Positions 1 through 14,000 are shown, numbered from the stretch's first letter. The stretch: DNA of 64,000 bases from Beaufortia kweichowensis (GCA_019155185.1 CM032811.1:7398075-7462074); one strand, 5' to 3'. Notes: a model not told the origin generated them from the letters alone. Translations and numbers: made by a program.

Positions 1-815
1 TTCTAGTTTAAAGTTTTTTGGAAATTAGTTATCAGTTAATTTTCCACTGACATTTTTTATATTTATTATAAGGGTTTTATAAATTGTTAAACTCAATAAA
101 CAAAATATAGTTATAAAGCGTATAGAACCATTGTTATTTAAACAAAAGGAATTCCCTTTTCTGGTTGTTTATGTACATATATCTCAACAGCCATTTCTTG
201 AAAAGGTGTTTGGTTTCAGCAAGGGAACATCCTGTACCTGTTTGTTGTCCGAATAATGAAATTTCGTGTACTGTGTGGTATGTTCCATCTCAAAAATCCA
301 AATGACCAACACCCTTTCTGGTGACAAAGAGCTTTAAAGCCTGTCAAACTTTACTTAAGGCCTTTATATAATCTCACAAGACTTTATGTTTTCTGTATTA
401 TACATTATTATGAAAACAGTGTATCAAAATCTCAAAATAATAAGTACAACTGTATATGACCATTTTCTCACACAGCACTTTTAAAAATATATTATTTTCC
501 AAGCAGTAGCATTGCAATGAACTAGACTGTAAATGAAATAGATTGTAAATACACATCATTGAGCTGTTATAAGATTTGGTAATTTTAGTGAATTGAAAAT
601 GAATGAGAAAACCTTTTGGATAAAGGCCTGACATAAATAAATGTACATGTGCCAGTTTCAGGTGTTGCCCAGGAAAATATCTGTTAAATCAACAATATTG
701 ATGATAACATTGTTTTGCAAACTTAAGCTACCAGATCTGAAAAGTTATCAGTACAGAGATCAACAGAGGTCTCGTGTTGCTCACGCCTTTGTGATGTTCA
801 CACCCATCCCTTCTG
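1..815. other. Gene-free upstream flank
   Basis: AT-rich sequence with no exon-like open frame, no splice-flanked coding block and no RNA gene that I can recognise. It ends at the TATA box of the first ZP gene, so its last few hundred bases are probably the proximal promoter. Confidence 0.5.
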
Positions 816-823
816 TATAAATA
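816..823 (+). promoter_or_regulatory. TATA box of zpld1-like copy A
   Basis: A perfect TATAAATA lies about 30 bp upstream of an inferred start site near 848. The short non-coding first exon ends at 896 (CAAG, then GTAAAG), and a 124-bp intron runs to 1020. The acceptor TCATCAG is followed by the coding exon with the ATG at 1032. A strong TATA box suggests a tissue-restricted gene. Confidence 0.65.
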
Positions 824-1031
824 CTGAATCTGAAAGACATTTGCAAGAATCCAAGTCAAGTTACACATCAAGTATTCATCGAAGAGTTTTTGCAAGGTAA
901 AGTATATTTTATTTTCTATATTTTTCTGCTTTATAATAATGCAACCCTGACTTTTGTTTTTATGAGGACTCTCATTAGTTTGTCTTTGGTTTGTCTTTTC
1001 TAATGCTTTATCTTCATCAGTTCGTCTTAAG

Positions 1032-3332
1032 ATGATAAGGTTAGCCCATCTGATATGTTTTGCTGGCCTGCTTGTACAATGTGGTGCTCAGAGTAGTGGT
1101 CTCCTAACGTGCCTCGTTCACCCTACCTACAGAGCCGCAGGTCAGTCTCCAACTTATTCATGTAAACCAGGTCACACACTGTAAAAATAATTAGGATTAT
1201 TAATATTTTCATCTTTTTTTTTAGAAATTTAACTAGAAATCTAGCATAAAAATTTTCCTGTTCCTACCCCATTGGCAAATTCATTTTCTTGTTTTATATA
1301 TATTTAAACATAAATATAATTTATTTTGTTCTCTAGTATTTTGACTTTTAATAATGTGACTTATTTTAAGTATATATTGTATATATATTTTACCAGAAAC
1401 ACAGAACAATATTAGGCTTAAAATATTTATTTACTTAATGATTTATTTAGGGTGTTAAATGTTTTGAAACAATATGTGAGTCAACTAAAGCAACACAATG
1501 TCTATGTATTTCAGAAAACTCTGATATCACAGTGACGTGTGGAACCAATTATATGTATTTAAGAGTTCTGATATGTCCAATGTACTTTGGGGGATACAAT
1601 GAATCTCTAATGGCCCTCAATGCTAAGTTCAACGTCCCATCCTGCCTCGGAGTCCCAGACTGGACAGCCAATCCTCCTGTTTTAAATTTCAACTTCTCAA
1701 TCTCTCAGGAATCACTGACTCTCTGTGGAAACATGTTGAATGTAAGAATCTAAAATCAACTTTTAATCCTTAAACAATGTGTAGATTCAACCAGAGAATT
1801 TCCAACAGTTGTGTTTTGTTGTTGGTTAGATCACAAGTCAGATGGGTTCTGGAGTATTCTCAGACTTCTCCCAAATCCAGTCTGTTAATATCTCTGGAAC
1901 GATCAATTCCTGGGATCCCAGCATAGTCGCTATCACTTACAGACAGCAACTCATGTATCAGTTTTCATGCATGTATCCACTACAGTATGTGGTCAACAAC
2001 ACCCAGCTCAGCGTGTGAGTATAAATCCCAGAATGTATTAATTTTTATCATGCTGACATATAACTTCCCTAAATAATTTTTTTTCTTACTAACAGGTCAG
2101 GAGTGAGTCTTGCTGTTAAGGACAACAATGGTACCTTCATCAGTACTTTAAGCATGAATCTTTTCAGTGTAAGGATTTTCTCATTGTATATAAACATGAA
2201 ATAACATTTAAACAAACAATGAAGTTTGTCAATACTATTTCTCTTATGCCCTATCTTTATTTTGAAAATTTTAAGACTTTTGACTACACAAGTAAACTCC
2301 AGATACCATCTAACGGGCTGCAGCTGAAAACTCGAATCTATGTTCAGGTCAAGGCAACAAATCTCACAAACAAGTAAGACTTACTGAAAAATTCACATGG
2401 CTAATTACTAAATTACAGATAATTCACATCTAAATTGTGTATTTCAAGGTTCAACGTGCTACTGGACCGCTGCTACGCCACAGTAAACCCATATCCATCC
2501 AGCAGCAACTCCTATGATCTTTTTGTTGGGTGAGTTATTTTTCAAAGTGAAATAAAAGAAAGCAGTTAAGACGACACTTTAGTCCTCCCGTGTAATTGCG
2601 TCTATTGTTGTTTATAGGTGTAATCGTGATGCTCAGACAAGGATCGAATTGAACGGGGTATCTCAGGAATCTCGTTACTCCTTTGAGGCCTTCCGCTTTG
2701 TGGAACATAAAAACCTGAGTATCTCCACTTTCTATCTGCATTGTATAACTCGTCTCTGTGAGAATTCTACTTGCTCCTCCTTGATACCGGTAACTCATAA
2801 TGCACAATAAAGCATAATACCTGTCCTTAAAGATATTAATAAAAGGTGGAAGTGTGCTTATCATATGTGTGGATATCATAAGATCTTTCTTGTTTTATAG
2901 AAATGTGTCAGAAAGAGAGAAATACAGGCTCCACTTAACGCTAGCGACATAGCCACCGTTTCTTCTGGACCAATCAGAACCAGAGTTGAAAACGGTAAAA
3001 ATAGATCAACCACATTACATGCCTTACATGCTTACATTAAATAAATTTCAGTACTGATCTTAAAATGTGTCTTTTCTGTTGTTGTTTTTCTCAGGTGTCC
3101 CTGTCTTCTCTCAATGTGAGAATTCACCTAATACATCATCTTAAAAACTGACTAATAAATAATTTCTATAGACAAATACTTTATTATGATTATGATAATG
3201 TTATTTTATATTTATTTACTTTTCTCTGTCTTTCTAGACAAATCAGGATCTATCCGTCATGAAATGACATTTGTTGGCATAGCCACTGGTCTGCTCAGCT
3301 TCTGTCTACTGGATTGGTGGTCTCCATGGTAA
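1032..3332 (+). CDS. Zona pellucida-like domain protein, ZPLD1 family (copy A)
   Basis: Extracellular ZP-domain protein, predicted 384 aa. Ten coding exons: 1032-1140, 1515-1741, 1830-2014, 2096-2168, 2276-2373, 2449-2529, 2618-2789, 2901-2994, 3095-3115, 3238-3332. All have GT-AG borders and the phases join into one frame. Residues 1 to about 19 form a signal peptide (MIRLAHLICFAGLL). A ZP module follows with the family landmarks VKDNNGTFISTLS, LLDRCYAT and FEAFRFVEHKN. Exon sizes match copies B and C almost exactly, so all three share one ancestor; copy C is the closer relative. Two oddities appear. The basic cleavage site reads CVRKRE, lacking the P4 arginine of the other copies. The last exon starts a membrane helix (MTFVGIATGLLSFCLL), then reads DWWSPW and stops, while a neighbouring frame continues the helix. 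In the family, ZP modules polymerise after furin-type cleavage near a C-terminal anchor. The function of this paralogue is inferred only; a soluble or defective protein is possible. Confidence 0.85.
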
Positions 3333-3400
3333 TCTATATCAGGATGTGGACGTTGTATTTTAATACAACACGTATTGATTTCCTTATAGTATGAGAATGG

Positions 3401-3406
3401 AATAAA
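3401..3406 (+). terminator. Polyadenylation signal, copy A (proximal)
   Basis: AATAAA 69 bp after the stop codon. A second AATAAA lies at 3584-3589 and could be the main site; the sequence alone does not choose between them. Confidence 0.5.
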
Positions 3407-3589
3407 ATATGTTAAATGTAGATACTGTAGCAGGGATCTTGTTATGTAATCTTAGATGAAGAAAAAGAAACATGTTTATAATGTAGTAGGATATGCATGA
3501 AAGCAACTTTTGTTACTGTTCTTTTAAACGTTTATGATGCATGAAATATTGTTTTTTTAGGGAATAATAAACATTTTAAATCAAATAAA

Positions 3590-5051
3590 AGGTTGTTGTT
3601 ACAAATCTTTGAACTTGGGTTATTTTTAAAGCTGGATGTTATAGAATATAGCTTACATTTATAGCCTTCTGTACATACTTGAAAAAGTGTCTGTTACTGC
3701 AACACTACCAAGAAACACAGACCTCAAAGCATGTAGTTTGACTGCACTAGACACAACTGGTTGCTTGTGCCTATTGAGAGCACAGAAAAATGTGAAGAGG
3801 TTAATACACTATTGTGATACACACACTGTAAAGCATCTATATTACTGTATCCCTTCAATTAAAACACAAAGTCTGGCTTTCGAAGATGTACAAAAAAGCA
3901 ACTGATCTGAGTGATTGAAAAGAAAGAGCTTTGTTTGTGTATCTATAAAGTATAAACCTGTTTAAAGACAAAAACTGAGCAGACCAGTCACTGAACAGTC
4001 AAAACAGCACTCATAAGAAAAAATATAAGACAATACTTTAAAGAAATAAATACTCTACATGTCAATAAAGTCTGCACTAAAGATACACTAAGCAAAATCA
4101 ACAGAGTTATTGTATATAATATTTATATAGAGACTTATATATAAGTTATTTCTTGAAAGTTATCTTTCTCCTTTACAATAATCTGTAAATCACACAGCTC
4201 AGTATACAAAAACACTGTCCCTCATGGGTGCATATGTTCTTTGTATTCAATGAATGACAGTGAGGAACTCTGTGTACTACAGTAATCCTCTGAGACGGGA
4301 AAGAGGGCTTGCCAGCTGCACTTTATACTGTACATATACTCTCTGCTCATCTTTCACCTGAACCAGAAACTCTGTCCCACCTCCTCCTTGGTTCTCTTAG
4401 CCACAGATTTTAACAGCATTATTGATGCATTGTATTTGTATGCATTGTTGGGTTTCTATTCTTACATAATAGTATCATTCACACAAAAAAATTCTAGACA
4501 TTACCTTTTGATAAATATTCAATAATATTAACATGAATAACATAAAGGAGCTTATATGATCAACAGTACTCTCTCCACTAGGTGGGGCTGGTCATCCTTT
4601 CTGTTTTCTAGTTAATGTGAAATACCAAAAGTAGCCCATGTATGGTATGACATATTGAAAAGACAGCATCCAATCATCTTTTTAGAAATAAAAATAGTGT
4701 TTTAATACAATTTTGTGTGAAAATGTTGGCAATTAGACAATATTATAGTGCCATTTGTTACACTGGATATAGAAGTGCTCTGTTGTATACTGCACATTTT
4801 GGCAAATGTAAATTTACATTTGTACACAGTTTATACTGTAAACTGCATACCTCAGAAATAGCATAGAATATTAAAATGGCATTGTTTAAATTAATAAAAT
4901 GTGTCTCTTAATATCAATCTTTCAGACGAAAAAGAACACACTGTTGGCAAAAACCTAATCTGTTATAATTAGAGAAATGCAAGATATTAAATGCAGAAAT
5001 ATTGAAGATGTACTTTGATAATAGTAATATACTCTGTGGTTCATTGTAATC
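3590..5051. other. Intergenic sequence and sytl2 3' UTR
   Basis: The tail ends of the two convergent genes meet here. The right-hand part, just left of 5052, must be the sytl2 3' UTR, because that gene runs on the minus strand. No AATAAA is seen on that strand close to the stop; an ATTAAA variant at 4701-4706 (minus) is a possible end. The rest is AT-rich with no gene. Confidence 0.5.
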
Positions 5052-8000
5052 TCACTTCCATGTGTTGTTGTCTGTTGTTAGCATCCTCAGTGGTAACACA
5101 CCTTCCACCCATTCACTGGGTGATTCCATCATTCTCCTCCATAAATCAACCTCCTCTGCTGTAGAGTCCATCCAGCTCACCTGCACTCCATAACTCTTCC
5201 CTGTACAAACACATTGACTCATTTTACATCATTTAATGGACACATATGCCTTTTGGAAGAACCACGTGAAAGCAGCTGGTCATGAAAACAGCATATAAAT
5301 CATAGCACTTGGGTTAAAATAGTGTGCATTAATAACTCAAATAGAACGAATCGAGAAAAATCACAAATGTGATTCAGTGTGAAAACCCAGCTACAGTCAT
5401 TTTTGTGATTTACTGTTTTCTACATAAATTCATTTTACATAATATACAGAACATTCTGTGAAAATATAACTTAAAATTGACTGAGTAAGGCCATGTTTGA
5501 AATTAATGTTTAGTAGCCAACTTTGGATATTTTTGTGCAAAATAATAAAACATGTCAATAAATAGTTAATTTCAGTATTTCAAGTTATTCATTTTAGTTT
5601 TATAAATGAAAATTTGAGCACTATATTTTGAAATCTATCATATATTTACAGTAATTAACACACATTATCACAAATATATGCTCCTGTTGTACCTGTGCCC
5701 ATGCCGAGTCTCAAGCCTCCGAGCAGGTGATTGGCTAGACGATCACGGTCCCAAACTGTAAGCTCCACGCAGGCTTCCTTCAGGTCCTCTGCCCTGAAGC
5801 CATCATACACCATGGTGTGATTAAATATGGGGCTGGTGGTCTTCTTTAACACTCTAGTTTTCTGACGACTCTTTTTGCTGGTGTCAGGCAGTACAAAGCT
5901 GTGTGAACAGTAAACAAACAAACAATATTTAGTGAGACCTGAAAAATTAAGACTGGGGCAAAAAGCAATTCCTTTTTAAATACATAAATAAATAAGCAGG
6001 CAGAAGATGAATTTAAATTATGTTTTAGCCTAATTATTACCATTTTACATATGGGTCAATAGATGGGCTCCTGATAAGAGGAAGATTATTGCAGTCTTTG
6101 ACCCAGATATGCACTTCACCTGTGCCAGGAATGCTTTTAGCTGGGTAAAAGAAGTAACACAAAACATATGAACAAAAATGTGCTTTTTTCTAAAATTTGG
6201 ATTGTTCCATTTACACAGATCATATATCTTTCAGTATACCATTTGTGTAAATGTGAATTGAATTATAATAAAATAGGTGAAAATAAATCAAGTAAAAAGT
6301 CTTACATTTGTAGATCTGGGGCAGAAATCGTACAGCCAATCTCATCTGTCCTCGTAAACCTAAGGGCTGGAAGCTGGTTGAGGACTGAAAGGAGAAATGC
6401 TGACATCAGAATAACCATCTTAAACCACTGAAGCAGTAATCTGCAACATTATATCAGTGATTCATCTAATGATTTCTATCAACAAAAAGTATTGCAAACT
6501 TTATGGCAGGATGTCCTGCCTTATGTCATTGATTTAACCATTGTTGCACTTATAGCATCTGATAGCATCATATAGCTTCCTTTACACTGTCATAAACAAC
6601 CGACAAAAGGCATGTTATGACAGGAGACATTCACACATTAATATATAATGGCACATTACATTTCATACTGTACCCTTGGTTTAAGAGGCAAAAACTTCCT
6701 CTCTGTGTCATTAAAATCCCATAAAGACAAGTCAAGCTCTGTCTCGCCCAGGAAGCTGTTACGACCAAATGTGTCATTGTGCCACACTGAAAGATTCAAG
6801 ACCTGAGACTTCAGGTACTCCATTCTGACTCTGTACTGTTTGATTCAATAATGAAAATAAATGCAGATTATTAGGCAGTGTCAAACACTATTCACATACT
6901 ATTATTCAAAACGTCATTTCCTTACTCTGAGAATCTCATTGTAGGTAGGATTCAAGGTTTTCTTTTTCACAGCAGTTTTTCTTTTTCCCAGATTGGAAGT
7001 ATCAGGTATGAGGTAACTCTTGACATACCTAAAAACAAGCATGAGTTATCTATTGAGAAAGAATACTATTTTTAGAAAAAGGAGTGCTGTATTCTTACGG
7101 GTCAGATCGATTCCTCTTCACGTCCACCGCTGCCAGATTCTGGCACTGAACCACAAAGATGTGGAACTCCCGCAACTTCTGCACATAGTTTAGTGAAAAC
7201 TGAATGGTGCCTTGAACTTCAACACTGCCGTAATCACCGCTGTACACACTCGCAATACTGCCGCTAACCTGCAGGGTCACAAAGGTGCATGTTTGATTTA
7301 TGAGAGACTGACAGCTCTGTGGAAGATTATCTATATAAGATTATATATATAATCCTACAGATGAGAGAGAGGCAGATCCAGAGTAGCCAGAGTAGCTGCT
7401 GAGGTCGGTGTATTGTCTGTTGTTTCTCTGTGGCATGCCGCTGCGGGAACTGTTCTCTGAGTCACTTTCTCCTTCATCACTCTAAAACAACATGACAGCA
7501 GCCTCAGACAATTTATACACCACTTTTGCATGACCTGGCATTTTATTTTACAGGTAACATTATAGATGAGACACCTCTTTCTGCAGAAAGGAGGGCACTG
7601 ATTTGCTGAGATGTTTCAGGTGCTCTGGGTCTGAGGTGGCGAAGGAAGTCTGGACATGGGTGCTAGGGACTGAAAAAGGGTGAGATTTAGGACACACATA
7701 CAGTATATTATAAGTTATAAGTCACAGACTTGCTATCATAGTTACCCTGCTCGCTGTCATCCATTGGCTTGATATTTTGTCCTTGTCCTTAGGGAAGAGA
7801 TCACAATGACAAAACACAGATAAAGTAGAACAGATTCTTTTGTCATCTGAACTCTCCATTTAAAGTCAAATAATGAAATGTTTTAGAACCCAGGCAGCAT
7901 TGTGTTACTACATGATATGAAGTTTGATGACAAGAATATCTTAATATGGATTACTTCCACCTAAAAAAACTAGGTGAAGACTAGTTAAATGCTTTTCATG

Positions 8001-11000
8001 AAAGATTGACGTATCTTTGCCATGTTGGATTACTTACCAGGAGAAGTGCTGATGTTGTCCATGCTCTTATGGTACATGGGTCTAGATATAGCTCGTCTCA
8101 AGGCTTTCTGAACTGAACTTTCATTATCGCCTGTAAGTATTAATAAATATTACCAAAAAATGAATAAATGGTTTGATTATTTCATATTTTTGTTCCAAAA
8201 CACTTTGTACAGAGCTTTAAACATTCAAAGGCTAAAAGAATGTTGCTGGTCTGGTCTTTAATACAACCTATTTTGTAATGTGAGCACTAAGATCTATTCG
8301 ATTTAACACATTTGAAAGACAAACTGTGGGAAGTTTGTGCACAGGGTGATTTAATTACACACGTCTAATTTTGTCAAGCGATCAAAATAACTAAAATGAA
8401 CTTTAGTCCTTTAAATAAACACAGTATATAAAGTACAGTATATTTTACACAGTATGTTTCTTTTAAATTATCCAAGTTATGATTAATTAAGCAACCTACA
8501 CATTCAGCAAGAGGGTCTTTGACAACAAGAGATAATGTTTCCCAGCGTATTCCAGCCAAAAATAAAAACAAGAAAAAAATTTCAACTTACAGCTTAGATT
8601 CCTTTTGGCATGGGATGAGTTGTCTGCTGTACTGGTCTTAGAAGCATCATGACAGTCTTGTCCATCAATATGAGTGGTGGAGGGGAGTCCCAGGATTCCT
8701 CTGCGGGTCTGAAGGTCAGGAGAACCTGGTACAGGAGTACTGGTTCTTACAGGGAAACATTTACATCTGTGGCTAGTCTCTGGTGAGGTTGTAAATGAGG
8801 TGCAGAGAAAGTCATCCATCTGCTCTGTAACTGAAGGAGGAGTGTACATACTTCTCTTCTCCGTGATTCCAAGGTAATGCTGGTAATCAGGTGGAATGTA
8901 GGACCTAGCGAGAGGCTGAAAGTCAGAATCTTCAGATGTGCGTGATGATTTTTTCTGAGAGTTCTCTCGCGAAGAATTTTCAGGAGATGTTTTTGGCAGA
9001 GTATAGCTAGATTCTTGTGTTTTCTTAGATGAGGTGAGGTTTCTTTCTGTTGCCTTCTTAACCTGTTGAAGATTGGGACTCTGAGGGTCTTTGGACTGAA
9101 GATGTGAGCCCTGGCTTTGCTCCTCAACCGCAGTGTTCACAGAAAACATGCTGGAGGCACGTCGCATGGCCTTCGTTTTTGCGTTTAGACTTCCTTTACT
9201 GATGCTTTTATTCTGCTGAGGTTGTGATTCTTGGCCAGTAGCAGGTTTAGGCATTGTATCTTTCTTAGAGTTTGAGTTAGTATAAGATACTTCATGAGAG
9301 ATTGTTGCACCCATAGGCGAATCTGATTCTTGTCTTGTAGTAGTTTTCTTCTTTGAGGAAGAATGGGATGCTCGCTCTGTCTTGACTGGGGAGGACTTCA
9401 AGGATTGTTTGGTATAGGTTTGGCTCTCGTTTACTAAAGGTTTCACATTGCCTTTTTCTGAATTAGTTTTTAGAATTTTTAGACTTGCATTTGAAGTTGC
9501 ATCTTTAGGGGCATCTAAATCTGTCTCTTTGGATGTATCAACTGTTTGGCTCTGCTTTTTTGGTGGGCCAAAAATTCTCTGATTTCCACTTTTAGATACT
9601 GGTGAGTTTGGTCCTGACTGCTTTATAGGTGATCCTCCCCAGAAGTCTTTGAGATTCTTAAACTGTGAAGTGCTAATACCATCTGTCACAGTTGGCTTTT
9701 CTTTTCGTAGTGGATACACAGAGAAATTAGGAGACTGTCTGCCTCTTTCAGAAGTATCGTCATCATCATCAAACTCAACTCCTACTGATCTGAGATCAAA
9801 CTCAGACTTTGTAAATCTTTTGTTTATCTTACCAGTAGAAGCCATTGAGGATTTAATATTTTCAGCTGATGTTCTGGGTTCCTGTTTTTCTTTTTCCCAA
9901 AAGGATTTGAGTTGTTTGATCTTCTCCGCCATGTTCTCTTGCTGTTGGGATTTTGTCTTAACAAGAAGCACTGGATTTGGCCTTGGTGCAGGTCTAGATT
10001 TTGGCTCCGAGTCTTTTGGTGATGTGCAATCTCCATCACTGCTCGTTATAGTATCATTGCCTCCAATTCTTTCAACACTTTGACCAGCTAACAAAGATTC
10101 ACTATTAAGTGATGGTAAGGATTTTAAATATGAAAGAGAAGTAACATCTCTGTCAGAGGGAGAGTTTACAAGTATTTGGTCTATTTTCTGGTTAGAATAG
10201 ATCAATGGTGAATCTTTTGTAACAGCTGACACTTGCGGGTTATGGATTATGTTTGCACTCCCTATACACTCAAGGGCTGAAACATCTTCAACATTCTCCT
10301 TTTTCAGATGTTTTGGAGATCTTACTTTCAAGTTGTCTTCAGGTATCCTTTGGCCATTTACACCCTCAGTTGGCTTTGTGCTAACATTACTAGGGATAAG
10401 AGGTTCATTATTAGCAGGTACATTAGATCTGCTAATCAAAATCTTTGGACCAATGTTTTCCCTCTCCCAAAAGGACCTCAAATTAGCAAGTTTTGGTCTC
10501 TGGTTCTCTTCCACACCTATTGGCTCTTTTTGTTGATGAACTTTAAAATCGGTTTCAAGTTTAACTTCGGGTTCTTCTTTTGTGTCTCTATTGGTAAATG
10601 AGTAATTTTCCATAACTTTTCTAGATACAATGTCTTCTGGCTGAGTGACTATGTTTGAAATTTCAACAGAAGGCTTTATGATGAGAGATTCATTTTGAGA
10701 CATTGATTCAGATCTTCTCCGTTGGTTTGGTTTATTCTGAGGAGGTTCATCAATGCTCACTTCCTTTCCCCAATCTGTCTCTTGTAAAAATAGTGAATTT
10801 ACTTCAGATAAATTCTCTTTACTTTGCCGTGGTATAATCACGTACACATTATCTCTTGTTTTGGCTTTCAGATCGGCTTCATCCTCAAAGTCTATGTCAT
10901 CAATCTTAGTATCTTCCTCTATGTCCTGATTACTCTCCGCATCGAGCATATCACTGCTGTCTGTGCTTCTGCTAAACCACTCAAGAACTTTGGTGATGGA

Positions 11001-14000
11001 ATTTCCTTGTTCATCACTAGGACTGTGAATGTGTGAATCTGTCACAATCGCTGGTTTTGATTCCTGATTTACATTATTAGTCTGTCTTATATTGAATGCA
11101 GATGGGCTGCTCTCAATGTCTGTAGAGGCATTTGCCTTGTTAGATGTAACTACTACATTGACGGCACTGGGAAACTGTTTTTCTTCTGCTCTTGTTGTTT
11201 CCACCTTTGGGAACATAGTCATATAATTCTCCACTGTCTCAGATCTTTGCTGTATAGGTTGAGAAGTGATCTCCTTCAATGGTTTTACAAAGTTTGTAGT
11301 CAATGACTTTGCATTCTCATGAGGAAAATAAAAAGCCTCTGTAGTTTCATGAGGTATCTTCTGGCCCCCTGGTTTCACACTTGGAGACTGAGGAAGACAA
11401 TCATCTGTTCTTTTTTGTTTTAAACTGTCTTCCACTTTCTTGTCATTATCTGCTCTCGGTATAGAGCTCAGACTTAAGCGTGTTTGTATCTTTGTTTTCT
11501 CCTGTGTGCCCTGCAAAGGGTTAATCAGTTGTGATGGGTCTCTAACTGGTAAACGTGACTTTGGCAACTTCAGTGGCAATGGGTTCTTTGTTGGCTCTTT
11601 GTGTTGTGTTTTGCTTATTGGTTCTCTTTGCAAAGTATGCTCTTCAAGGTCCTTTTCTTGATCGCTGCTTTTGTGAATATAGCTTAGGGTTACAACTGGT
11701 TCTGGCAACTGGTTCTTGACAGTGAATTCACTAGAACTGCAGCTGGAGGTGTATTTCAGGATACCTCTTGGCGCAGGAGTTCGGACACCTGAGCCCTCTG
11801 TGGTGGACACGCTCTGGGTTGAAATACTCTGAGTTGACACACTTTGGCTAGATACACTCTGGGTGGACACAGAACTGGCACTGTCAGATAAAGAGCTCTG
11901 GGGTTTAAGGAGTTTGGTCCTTTTCTTCGGCACAGGCTTTTGACGAAGGACATCAGTATTATCTTCAGTATGAAAGAAATAGAGGAAAAACACAAAACCT
12001 TATATTTTTTAAAACAAATCTAAGGATTTATTATACACATTATAAAACAAAAAACATCAACCTTGTAAATCAAGACCCCTGTCAGCAGATGATCTGCTTT
12101 CTGCTTCTTTGTTAAATTGACTATCAGTTTCTTCAAAATCCAGCTCCACTGGAATACTGTTGAATGGGTTGTCTCTTGGCTGTAACCAGGAAGAAAAGCA
12201 AACATAACTCTTTAAGTAAATATGTATGAAACATCAAGCATATTTTGAATATAATCATAGCTGAAGAGTGTTGTCAGTCCCTACAACATCTTAAGCTGTG
12301 TCTATATTTACAATAAAGTGCTGCCTTATCATTTTATACAATAGTTATCACATCAACATTAATTAAACTGACAAGAAAGCAGTTGATATTGATTTACTTA
12401 CATACCTTAGTTGGTGATCTCATGCCTCTGTTCAGTCTTTCATACAGTGCCTCTGATGTGCCACTGTTTATCCTGCTATTGCAAAGATCAAAATGATCAA
12501 ATATACCAAAAATACTACATAGCATAACTTGCGTTGACAAAAACACCAGACATTTTGACTTAAGTTCTACCAGACATGCTATAATAACCTGCACTGAAAC
12601 CTTCCCATGCAAAGCTCTTTAAATACTACATTGTGCAAACTTCTTTGTTGACTCTTGTCGAGTCATAAATATCTTGAAATCATGCGGTACCCACACCTGT
12701 AAAACACACAAGCACAACCTGGGAGAGGTGGAGGTTGCACATGCAAAGGATTCTGGCAAGCATGAACAGTTATTGCTCTGCTATTGTTCTGGATAAGTTA
12801 ATAAATACAGGGCTACTATGGGAGGAATTAGTCACACGGTACACCAGATGCTACAGTACATGCACTTCCTAATCCTTAAAGCATTGACTTACAGACCATA
12901 CAGTACAGCAGATGACTACACATACAGCAATTAAATATAGATTCTGTGCTTTTAAACATTAACATGTATAATTACCTCTCTTTCGGCTTATCTGAGATGC
13001 CATCACTGTTATTTGTATTGAAGCTACTTGTTCTTCCCCCCCATGACCTGGTTAAATAGTCTACAAGAGATAAATACCATCAATGTGTTTATCATCAGTT
13101 TTGTCAAGGTTATGATAAGTGTTATGCATGTCACCATTAAGTGTGGGCTTCTGTTGTTTCATTGATGCCATGATGATCTCAGAACCATGAATTTTGTCCT
13201 GGTGTCTCTGCGACTTCATCTCGTAGAACCATTCGCCCGTCATGTACTTGCGCCTGTCCTCCTCGGGGACCACCTTCTGCAGGTGTCTAAGATTTCAGGT
13301 GTGGAAAAAGAAAAGCATTATTAAAGTAAGAAACAAGTGACAGTCCAGTTTAGTTATAAACTATTTAGTTATAAAAAGTTTCTCCACTGGAGCTTTCTAA
13401 ATCAAACATATTTCCCCCTCTAGTTTATACACCGGTTCAGTATTTTCTTTGTTTGCACTGTAAATACAAAATCTCTTATAACAGTTCTCAGGTACCTAAC
13501 CGTCTGTGATCAGTAACTTGGTGAGAAACAAGTTTAATCAAGACATTGTGAGCATTTGCAGTAAACAAAATAGTTGAATTAAAATCATGTGTTTGAAAAA
13601 GGTCATTGGAGCACATCTTCATTTAAAAAAAGAAACTATGTTGGTCATGTGAAAAGGCAAGACAATTATTCCACAAGGGTGGACTTAATCCTTTTATACA
13701 AGGTTTTGTAAGGCCGTGGCTGAACACAAGGAAATCACACAGACATTACAGTTTTCTTTCATGTAGGTATTTAGACTTCCAGTCTACACTCAGAAGTATT
13801 TCTTCAAAGTTCAAATATATCACATGGACTCCCAATTAATGTGGGGTCACAAAACTACATCTTACAGCTTGTCATAGCAACATTGCCTCAACCAGTAGTG
13901 TAAGTTTGGGGCGGGACAATTTTTATGTATAACCAATAGCACATGATAATTATTAAAACTATAATTATTTTTGAAATTATGTTTGCTGGTGCAAGTGATC

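Noticed and set aside
9649..10083. 144-aa open frame on the plus strand
   Set aside because: It is antisense to the giant sytl2 exon. The minus-strand frame is the one continuous with flanking exons; the plus frame has no family resemblance.
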